Assembly (NCBI GenBank): GCA_947626315.1
Contig: CANQRQ010000002.1
Location: 62,001-126,000 of the forward strand
From: an uncultured Oscillospiraceae bacterium
GTDB lineage: Bacteria > Bacillota > Clostridia > Oscillospirales > Oscillospiraceae
Direction: 5' to 3'
Length of the DNA: 64,000 nucleotides
Shown in pieces: positions 58,184 through 64,000 of the stretch (the stretch's first letter is position 1; each line of letters opens with the position of its first letter). Under the pieces are notes generated by a model. It saw nothing but the letters and a program-made list of their open reading frames with translations, searched no databases and was not told the DNA's origin. The position numbers and the translations under genes were made by a program.

Positions 58184-59641
58184 TTAATTTTGCGGCTCAT
58201 TGGCCTGGGCGCTGCTTTGGCGCAGCTCCCGGACCAGCCCCAGGCCGATCGGCAGGGCGATCAGCAGGGACAGCAGATCCGCCATGGGCTGGGCCAGCTC
58301 CAGGCCCAGCAGGGCCGTCCCGCCCAGGGCGGAGGTCAGCAGCGGCAGCAGCAGCACCGTGGGGATGAAACAGAGCCCCGAGCGGGCCAGCGCCACAAGG
58401 GTGGCCCGGACCGTGTAGCCGATGTTCTGCAGGGCCATGTTGGTGATCGTGATCCAGGAGAGCAGGGGCAGGGTCAGCAGCTGCGCCCGGAAGCTGAACG
58501 CGGCGATCTCCGCCGCCTCCGGGCTGGAGCCCGCCACCAGGCCGGTGACAGGCCCGGCCAGGGGGAAAGCCAGCCCGGCGATCAGCAGCAGGCCCAGCGC
58601 GGAGCCCTTGACGCAGAAGCGAAAGCCCTCCAGCACCCGGTCATACCGCCGCGCCCCGTAGTTGAAGCCGCAGACCGGCTGATAGCCCTGGCCGAAGCCC
58701 AGCAGCGCCGAGAAGAAGAACTGCATCAGCCGGCTGACGCCGGTCATGGCCGCCTGGGCCGCATCAATCATCAGCTCGCTGTCCATATACAGGCCGATAG
58801 AGTGGTTCAGGCAGGCGGTGGCCAGGCCGGTCATCCCCTGGCGGGCCAGGGAGGGCAGGCCGCCCCGGACAATATTTCGGATATAATAGCCCTTAAAAGA
58901 GAAGCTCCGCAGCCGGATCTTCACATTGTCGCTCCGGTAGATCCCGGCCAGCAGCAGCAGAAAGCCCACGATCTGGCTGATCCCGGTGGCCAGCGCCGCC
59001 CCGGCCACCCCCAGGCCCGCCCCAAAGGGCACGGTCAGCCGCCCGTAAAAGATGGCCTCGCCGGGTGCGTAGATCAGCAGCGGGTCCAAAATCAGGTTCA
59101 GCACCGCCCCGGAGCTCAGGCCGATCATGGCAAAGAAGGCGTTGCCCTGGAGCCGCAGCTGGTTGTTCATCACCAGAGCGCCGGTCATGAAGGGGGCGGC
59201 CAGCAGGATGTAGTCCATGTACTGGACGGTGTAGCCCAGCGTGGCCTCCGTCTTGGCCCCCAGCAGCCGGGCGAAGGGGAAGCGGAAGCTGAGGCCCAGC
59301 ACCGTCAGCAGCAGGCCGATGAAGAAGGCGTAGAAAAAGCCGGTGGCGGCCATGACCTCCGCATCCCGGTAGTCCTGGCGGCCGAAGGCCCGGGAGATAT
59401 AGTTGCCGGAGCCGTGGCCGTGGTAAAAGCCGATGGCCTGGATCAGGGTCATCAGCGGCAGTGCGACGCCTACGGCGGCCACCATACTGTCGTTCTCCAG
59501 CTGACGGACGAAAAAGGTGTCCGCCAGGTTGTAAAAGGAGGTGATCAGCATGCTGATGATCGTGGGAACGGCCAGGCGCAGAATCAGCCTGTCCACCGGC
59601 TCCGTGGTCATGCGGATGAATTTTTCCTGGTTCCCGCTCAT
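58184..59641 (-). CDS. MATE-family multidrug/toxin efflux transporter
   Basis: The 485-residue protein has twelve predicted helices and MATE motifs (MLITSFYNLADTFFVRQL, GFGQGYQPVCGFNYGARRYDRV). It starts at ATG 59641 (MSGNQEKFI) behind AAGGGGCGAAG; longer in-frame starts lack a site. MATE proteins export cationic drugs with Na+ or H+. It is monocistronic. Confidence 0.92.
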   Translation of the reverse strand: MSGNQEKFIRMTTEPVDRLILRLAVPTIISMLITSFYNLADTFFVRQLENDSMVAAVGVALPLMTLIQAIGFYHGHGSGNYISRAFGRQDYRDAEVMAATGFFYAFFIGLLLTVLGLSFRFPFARLLGAKTEATLGYTVQYMDYILLAAPFMTGALVMNNQLRLQGNAFFAMIGLSSGAVLNLILDPLLIYAPGEAIFYGRLTVPFGAGLGVAGAALATGISQIVGFLLLLAGIYRSDNVKIRLRSFSFKGYYIRNIVRGGLPSLARQGMTGLATACLNHSIGLYMDSELMIDAAQAAMTGVSRLMQFFFSALLGFGQGYQPVCGFNYGARRYDRVLEGFRFCVKGSALGLLLIAGLAFPLAGPVTGLVAGSSPEAAEIAAFSFRAQLLTLPLLSWITITNMALQNIGYTVRATLVALARSGLCFIPTVLLLPLLTSALGGTALLGLELAQPMADLLSLLIALPIGLGLVRELRQSSAQANEPQN

Positions 59642-59685
59642 AGCTTCGCCCCTTATCCGTGCGAGCAGCTGATTTTTTCCAATCA

Positions 59686-59714
59686 ATTATATAGCAGAAC
59701 GCCGGGCATTGCAA
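59686..59714 (-). promoter_or_regulatory. Promoter of the MATE gene
   Basis: On the minus strand TTGCAA (59709-59714) and a perfect TATAAT (59686-59691) are 17 bp apart. Confidence 0.75.
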
Positions 59715-59767
59715 GAGCCGCAGCACTGCCGCAGTTCCTGCCCACCTGTCCGGCGCTTCTTCTCCAC

Positions 59768-61246
59768 TTATAAAAACTTGTCTACCCGCTGGGCCACGTC
59801 CTCCAGACGCTCCTTCAGCCGGCGGCGCTCTTCGTCCAGCTCTTCCTTCAGCTCCTCTTTCAGCTCTCCGGCGCCGGTCTCCAACTCATTGAGCACCTGG
59901 CGGGTCCGGTCCTTCGCCCGCTGCCGCTCCTCCTCCAGCTCGGCCCGGAGTTCCTGATAGCCGGTCTCCATCTCCCGGAGCGCCTCCTGCCGCCGCTCCC
60001 GGCCCCGGCCCAGCACGTCCACCGTCCTGGCCAGGCTCCGCACCAGGCTGTCGGTGGGCCTGTCGTGCTCCGGGTAGAGGCCCAGGCGGAAATTCTCTAT
60101 GACCGTCTCGTAGCGGTCACAGGCCCGGCCGACCGCCTCCTGCCAGGAGATGTAGAGCTCCCTCTGGGCCCGCTCCCCTACCTGCCTGAGCACCTCCGGC
60201 CGCCGGCACAGCTGGCGCAGCTTTGCGGCCAGACTCTCCGCGTTCTCCTGGATCAGAAAGCCGGTGTTCCCGTCTTCCACGCCCTCGGCGGCGCAGCTGC
60301 CCTCCACCAGAACGCTGGGCAGCGCGCAGGCTGCCGCCTCCCGGACCACCAGGCCGTTTGTGTCAAAGGTGGAGGGGAAGAGGAACAGATCCGCCCGGCA
60401 GTACCAGGCCCGGACCAGTTCCCGGTCCCGCACCGCGTCGGCAAACTGCACCGGCCCCTCCAGCCCCAGGGACCGGCAGTAGGCCACGATCTCGTCTTTC
60501 TCCACGCCGCCGCCTACGAACACCATGCGAAAGTCCCTGCCTTCGTCCCAGAGGGCCTTGAGGGCGTCCAGAATGATCCGCAGACCCTTGTACCACATCA
60601 TCCGGCCCACGAACAGGAACACCGGTACCCCGGCGGGCAGGTCAAAGCCCTCCGCCACCCGGTCGATCAGCTCCTGGGAGACCCGGCCCCGGGGGAAATC
60701 CACCCCGTTGGGCATCACCAGATAGTCCCCCTCATAGCCCAGCTTCCGCAGGTTTTCCCCGGCGCCGGCACTGACGGTCCAGACCTCGTCACAGGCGGCG
60801 ATGTTCTGCACCAGCAGGCGGGCGGCCTCTTCCCGCAGCAACTCGGAGCGGAGGGCGTTGGCAATGTCAATGTCAAACTTCGTATGATAGGTCAGCACGA
60901 CCGGGACCCGGATCTGCTCCCGCAGGCCCCTGGCCAGCAGGGCGGAGACGATGGGGCAGTGGCTGTGGATGATGTTGAACTGCATCCCCTCCAGGCGCCG
61001 CATCAGCTCCGGAGAGAGGGGCATGCCGGCCCGGTAGCCCACCGCCTTGGTCAGGTCCAGGCTGGGATAGCGGACCACCGGGAAGGGGTAGGCGGTATCG
61101 TCCGCATCCGGGTAATAGGGGGTCACTACCGCGGCGGAGCCGTGCTCCCTGGTGATGAATTCCCCGTAGTTGACCACCGCGTTGGCTACGCCGTCGATCA
61201 GCGGGGGAAAAGAGTCGTTCATAAGGCAGACGTTCAGCTTGTCCAT
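59768..61246 (-). CDS. GT4-family glycosyltransferase with C-terminal coiled coil
   Basis: The 492-residue protein has a GT-B fold (NDSFPPLIDGVANAVVNYGE at the start, IHSHCPIVSALLA, MPNGVDFPRG, VGRMMWYKGL, and the donor-site FPSTFDTNGLVVREAAACALP, about residues 1-385). It resembles glycolipid-forming GT4 enzymes such as monoglucosyldiacylglycerol synthases. The last 85 residues are a highly charged predicted coiled coil (many E/R/L heptads), an unusual addition. AGGAGG precedes the ATG. Substrate unknown. Confidence 0.85.
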   Translation of the reverse strand: MDKLNVCLMNDSFPPLIDGVANAVVNYGEFITREHGSAAVVTPYYPDADDTAYPFPVVRYPSLDLTKAVGYRAGMPLSPELMRRLEGMQFNIIHSHCPIVSALLARGLREQIRVPVVLTYHTKFDIDIANALRSELLREEAARLLVQNIAACDEVWTVSAGAGENLRKLGYEGDYLVMPNGVDFPRGRVSQELIDRVAEGFDLPAGVPVFLFVGRMMWYKGLRIILDALKALWDEGRDFRMVFVGGGVEKDEIVAYCRSLGLEGPVQFADAVRDRELVRAWYCRADLFLFPSTFDTNGLVVREAAACALPSVLVEGSCAAEGVEDGNTGFLIQENAESLAAKLRQLCRRPEVLRQVGERAQRELYISWQEAVGRACDRYETVIENFRLGLYPEHDRPTDSLVRSLARTVDVLGRGRERRQEALREMETGYQELRAELEEERQRAKDRTRQVLNELETGAGELKEELKEELDEERRRLKERLEDVAQRVDKFL

Positions 61247-61484
61247 GGCTGTCCTCCTGAAAAAGGGAATGCGTCCCAGATATTCTATATTATACCCCGA
61301 ACCGGCCCCGCGTACAAGGGGCCTGCGATTTCGACGGGGCGGCTTTTGGCAATTTGCCCAGCCTGCGGGGGTGAACTTTGTGCGATTCTCACAAAAACAA
61401 AAAATTTTTCGAAACGGTGAAACTTTTTGCCCCTAAAAAGCGTTTATATAGGTGACAACACTTCAATGATGGGAGGCGAAGCGG

Positions 61485-62159
61485 ATGCGCGTGAAAGCGG
61501 CTGTATGTACGGGAATTGTCTTTCTTCTGATGATCCTGCTGGGGTCCTGGGTCTTTTTCCGGGTTGAGGCCCTGGCCTACGACGGCGGGCCGGACGCGGC
61601 CGGACGCGGCGCCGCTCTGCCGAACTTTATCTATAACCCGGAATGCATCTCCGGCTCCCCGCTGCTGGGCACCAAGCAGTTCAGCTCCGGCCGGCTCCTC
61701 CCGGAGGACGCCGCCGGCGCGGCACGGTCCTCTCAGCTGGTGGTCCGGGGGAAGATCCTGGAGGTGTACTACACCTTTGCTGACGGCCAGGCCTGGACCC
61801 AGGCCAGCGTCCAGGTGCTGGACTGCCTGAAGGGCAGCCCGGCCGGGGAGGAGCCCCTGTCCGTCTATTTCCAGGGCGGCTATGTCTCCGCCGAGGATTT
61901 TGCCGCCTTCAGCGGCGGCAGCCGGGAGGAGGGTTTCTACCGGGTGGTCTCCGACGGGGTACCCCTGCCCACGGAGGGGGAGGAAGGGCTCTTCTTCCTC
62001 AACGAGCGGCCGGAGGGTTCCTCTCTCCCGGAGGGGACCTACCTGCTCTCCTGCGGCCGGTACTCGGTGATGTCCCCCGCAGAGGACGGGCAGCTCGTCT
62101 CCGCCAGCGGCAGCCGGTACAGCTATGACCAGCTCTGCGCGCTGATCGCCCGGGCCTGA
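61485..62159 (+). CDS. Unknown membrane-anchored extracellular protein
   Basis: The 224-residue protein starts at ATG 61485 behind GGGAGGCG. It has one N-terminal membrane helix (AAVCTGIVFLLMILLGSWVFF) with no cleavage site or lipobox visible; the rest should be outside. The body contains two motifs, VVRGKILEVYYT and QVLDCLKGSPAGEEPLSVYFQGG, that look like the small beta-barrel seen in some secreted metalloprotease-inhibitor-like proteins, but I do not recognise a family. It is monocistronic, preceded by 240 bp with an AT-rich stretch, and followed by a terminator. Confidence 0.7.
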   Translation: MRVKAAVCTGIVFLLMILLGSWVFFRVEALAYDGGPDAAGRGAALPNFIYNPECISGSPLLGTKQFSSGRLLPEDAAGAARSSQLVVRGKILEVYYTFADGQAWTQASVQVLDCLKGSPAGEEPLSVYFQGGYVSAEDFAAFSGGSREEGFYRVVSDGVPLPTEGEEGLFFLNERPEGSSLPEGTYLLSCGRYSVMSPAEDGQLVSASGSRYSYDQLCALIARA

Positions 62160-62176
62160 AAATGCTTCAAATGCGC

Positions 62177-62204
62177 CCCCCGCGGCCAAGGCCGCGGGGG
62201 ATTT
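62177..62204. terminator. Terminator between the unknown gene and mnmA
   Basis: An 11-bp perfect stem CCCCCGCGGCC/GGCCGCGGGGG with an AA loop is followed by ATTTTCTTTATTT. It stops rightward transcription just before the converging mnmA end. The preceding string GCTTCAAATGCGCCCC recurs at 63703-63718. Confidence 0.85.
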
Positions 62205-62207
62205 TCT

Positions 62208-63275
62208 TTATTTCGAGCCGCAGACCGTTCCGCCGCCCAGGACCAGATCCCCGTCGTAGAGGACCGCCGCCTGCCCCGGCGCGGGGGCGCGCTGCGGCTC
62301 GTCCAGCAGCAGGCGGAGCCGGCCGTTCTCCTCCGGATAGGCCGTGGCCGGGATCTCCCTGCCCCGGTAGCGGAGCTTCGCCGTGCAGCGGAAGGGCTCC
62401 GCCGTGGGCGGGATGGAGATCCAATTGAAGTCCTCCGTCAGCACCTCCCGGCGCAGCAGCTCCTCCGCCCGGCCCAGCACCACCGTGTTGCTCTCCGGCA
62501 CGATCCGGCAGACATAGAGCTTTTCATGATAGCCCAGGCCCAGTCCCCGGTGCTGGCCCACCGTATAGTGAATGATGCCCTGATGCCGCCCCAGCACCCG
62601 CCCGGCCGTGTCCACAAAAAGGCCCTCCCCCGGTTCCCCGCCGTATTGGCGGACCACCTTGGCGTAGTCCCCGTCGGGGGCAAAGCAGATGTCCTGGCTG
62701 TCCGGTTTCTCCGCGTTGACAAAGCCGCCCTCCCGGGCCAGCTGGCGCACCTGGGCCTTGCTCAACTCCCCCAGGGGGAAGAGACTGCGGCTCAGCTCCT
62801 CCTGGCTCAGGGTGCAGAGCACATAGCTCTGGTCCTTCTCCGCGTATACCGCTTTTTTCAGCCGGAAGCGGTCCCCTGCCCGCTCCACCCGGGCATAGTG
62901 GCCCGTGACGATCGCCTGGCAGTCCAGCGCCCGGGCCCGGCGGTACAGGGCGTCAAACTTCAGGGCCCGGTTGCAGTCGATGCAGGGATTGGGGGTCCTG
63001 CCCTGCCGGTAGCTGTCGGCGAATTTCCATATCACCTTCTCGGTGAATTCCTCCTTGAAATTGAACACATAATAGGGGATCCCCAGCTTTCTGGCCACCG
63101 CCCGGGCGTCCTCCACGTCGTCCAGGGAGCAGCAGCTCTGAAAATTCTCCTGGTCCGCCGGCCCCTCGTACAGGCGCATGGTGCAGCCCACGCAGTCATA
63201 GCCCCGGTCCAGCATCAGCTTGGCGGCCACGCTGGAATCCACCCCTCCGCTCATAGCGATCAGCGCTCTCAACAC
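62208..63275 (-). CDS. mnmA: tRNA-specific 2-thiouridylase MnmA
   Basis: The 355-residue enzyme thiolates U34 of tRNA-Lys, -Glu and -Gln. It has the PP-loop MSGGVDSSVAAKLM, the catalytic Cys in NPCIDCN and the partner Cys in SQDICFAPDGDY. It starts at GTG 63275 behind AAAGGGGGC. It is divergent from tRNA-Gln, one class of its substrates, though the tRNA here (CTG) has C34. Confidence 0.96.
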   Translation of the reverse strand: MLRALIAMSGGVDSSVAAKLMLDRGYDCVGCTMRLYEGPADQENFQSCCSLDDVEDARAVARKLGIPYYVFNFKEEFTEKVIWKFADSYRQGRTPNPCIDCNRALKFDALYRRARALDCQAIVTGHYARVERAGDRFRLKKAVYAEKDQSYVLCTLSQEELSRSLFPLGELSKAQVRQLAREGGFVNAEKPDSQDICFAPDGDYAKVVRQYGGEPGEGLFVDTAGRVLGRHQGIIHYTVGQHRGLGLGYHEKLYVCRIVPESNTVVLGRAEELLRREVLTEDFNWISIPPTAEPFRCTAKLRYRGREIPATAYPEENGRLRLLLDEPQRAPAPGQAAVLYDGDLVLGGGTVCGSK

Positions 63276-63381
63276 CGGCGCCCCCTTTCCTCTGACAGTG
63301 GTCCGGGCCTATCTTAGCATTTTTGCCGCCGGGCTGTCAATCGCCTCCGCTGCCCGGTTTGTCCGGGCGAGAAAAAAATCC

Positions 63382-63409
63382 TTGACAAAAAGGAAAAACC
63401 AAGTATAAT
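63382..63409 (+). promoter_or_regulatory. Promoter of tRNA-Gln
   Basis: A perfect TTGACA (63382-63387) and perfect TATAAT (63404-63409) are 16 bp apart, 13 bp before the tRNA. Confidence 0.9.
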
Positions 63410-63422
63410 AACAGTTGCGTTT

Positions 63423-63496
63423 AGCGGGATTGTGTAAAGGTAGCACAGCGGACTCTGACTCCGTATGTGAGGGTTCGAATCCTTCTCCCGCTGCCA
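63423..63496 (+). tRNA. tRNA-Gln (anticodon CTG)
   Basis: A 74-nt tRNA with acceptor AGCGGGA/TCCCGCT, discriminator G and encoded CCA. The anticodon arm GCGGA-CTCTGAC-TCCGT gives CTG, reading CAG. D-arm and T-arm (GGGTTCGAATCCT) are normal. Confidence 0.93.
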
Positions 63497-63536
63497 AAAG
63501 TACAGGCTCCCATCTTGATGGGGGCCTGTACTTTTA
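63497..63536 (+). terminator. Terminator after tRNA-Gln
   Basis: The stem AAAGTACAGGC...GCCTGTACTTT with an internal CATC/GATG stem starts directly after CCA. It has the same position as the hairpin after tRNA-Ser. Confidence 0.8.
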
Positions 63537-63545
63537 CATGGATAA

Positions 63546-63645
63546 AAGGATTCGAACCCGAGGGCGCTTGGCAAGGCGCCGGCGGCGCCTTGTAACCCGA
63601 GGCGGCCTGCGCCGCAGCGCAGGTCGAATCCTTCTCCCGCTGCCA
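63546..63645 (+). repeat. 149-bp-offset copy of the tRNA-Gln 3' end with inverted T-arm
   Basis: Bases 63624-63645 repeat 63475-63496 (T-arm, acceptor and CCA) over 22 bp at a 149-bp offset. AAGGATTCGA (63546-63555) is the inverted T-arm and can pair with TCGAATCCTT (63624-63633). Two hairpins lie inside (63572-63592, 9-bp stem; 63606-63623, 6-bp stem). Topology and length match the tRNA-Ser module although the hairpin sequences differ. Confidence 0.85.
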
Positions 63646-64000
63646 TGAAAAGCTCCCAAGGCAAATGCCTTGGGAGCTTTGAGCGTGTCGACAAAGTCGA
63701 CACGCTTCAAATGCGCCCCACTACGTTGGGCTCGCATTTGAGGAACTCGCGCTTATCGCAGGGGCTTCGCCCCGTTTGGTCGGCGCGAGGGCTCACTTTG
63801 TTCGCCTTAGAGTGTTTTTGAGGCGGCAAAGCTGCCTCAAAAACGATTTAAATTCTTTTTCGCCGCTTTGCGGCGAAGGCAATGAGGCTTTGTCTACAGT
63901 CTGAAAGCTCCCAAGGCAAATGCCTTGGGAGCTTTTCAGTGAAATCCGTCCTGCGGACGGGTGAAATCCCGCTGACGCGGGATGAAATCGCTTCGCGGTG
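63646..64000. repeat. Hairpin island downstream of tRNA-Gln, cut by the window end
   Basis: The region is packed with hairpins: the 32-nt hairpin AAAGCTCCCAAGGC.../...GCCTTGGGAGCTTT occurs twice (63649-63680 and 63904-63935); others are AGCGTGTCGAC/GTCGACACGCT (63682-63706), a TCAAATGCG/CGCATTTGA arm at about 63708-63740, a GTTTTTGAGGC/GCCTCAAAAAC arm near 63815-63844, and TCGCCGC/GCGGCGA (about 63861-63877). From 63939 a series of short hairpins alternates with TGAAATC. I see no gene. Confidence 0.8.

Noticed and set aside
63939..64000. TGAAATC-separated hairpins as a CRISPR array
   Set aside because: The recurring unit is only about 7 bp and the intervening segments are palindromic, unlike spacers. 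The end of the window prevents a fuller view.

Overview
The window looks like a chromosomal segment of a GC-rich anaerobic Clostridia, most likely a gut member of the Oscillospirales. This rests on Firmicutes-type lipoprotein signals ending in LAAC, DivIVA-like, LCP, DegV and YkoFEDC-type proteins, short HisG plus HisZ, consensus sigma-A promoters with AGGAGG ribosome sites, and dense intergenic hairpins. It is inferred from gene content; no 16S gene is present. Almost every interval is coding.

Layout. 1-3.0 kb: the end of a surface-glycan cluster (flippase, acyltransferase, aminotransferase) and a zinc-ribbon protein. 3.1-10.3 kb: nucleoside salvage and uptake (tdk, udk, deoD and a BMP-type nucleoside ABC transporter). 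10.3-14 kb: a FkbH/ACP/VOC cassette and psuG. 14.4-19.8 kb: a large LysM surface protein, a DivIVA-like coiled coil, a low-molecular-weight phosphatase and a YeiH-type transporter. 19.9-26 kb: a restriction-modification locus with a serine recombinase, partly AT-rich and probably acquired. 26.1-33.3 kb: a paired ABC exporter and clpB behind a ribbon-helix-helix gene. 33.4 kb: tRNA-Ser. 33.8-42.3 kb: a complete-looking histidine operon of 11 genes. 42.5-46 kb: PAQR protein, DegV and LCP genes with multi-hairpin repeats between them. 46.3-49.5 kb: an amino-acid-type ABC transporter behind a Phe/Tyr leader-peptide attenuator. 49.5-53.3 kb: a TPP riboswitch and ykoFEDC. 53.4-58.1 kb: a chimeric pseudogene, then a BlaI repressor with a BlaR1-like M56/leucine-rich-repeat/phosphodiester-glycosidase fusion. 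58.2-63.3 kb: MATE transporter, GT4 glycosyltransferase, an unknown secreted protein and mnmA. 63.4 kb to the end: tRNA-Gln and a hairpin island running off the window.

The strongest unusual signals are: (1) a 22-codon leader peptide carrying Tyr-Pro-Phe-Phe-Phe-Tyr-Phe followed by mutually exclusive antiterminator and terminator stems, upstream of a TrpX-type transporter; (2) both tRNA genes are followed, at exactly the same 149-bp offset, by a second copy of their own T-arm/acceptor 3' end, with an inverted T-arm copy and two hairpins in between; (3) the M56-LRR-glycosidase sensor fusion; (4) a chimeric pseudogene joining the promoter and 5' part of an ABC exporter to a fragment of the M56 fusion gene through 11 bp of microhomology; (5) modular multi-hairpin repeats with perfect terminal inverted repeats.
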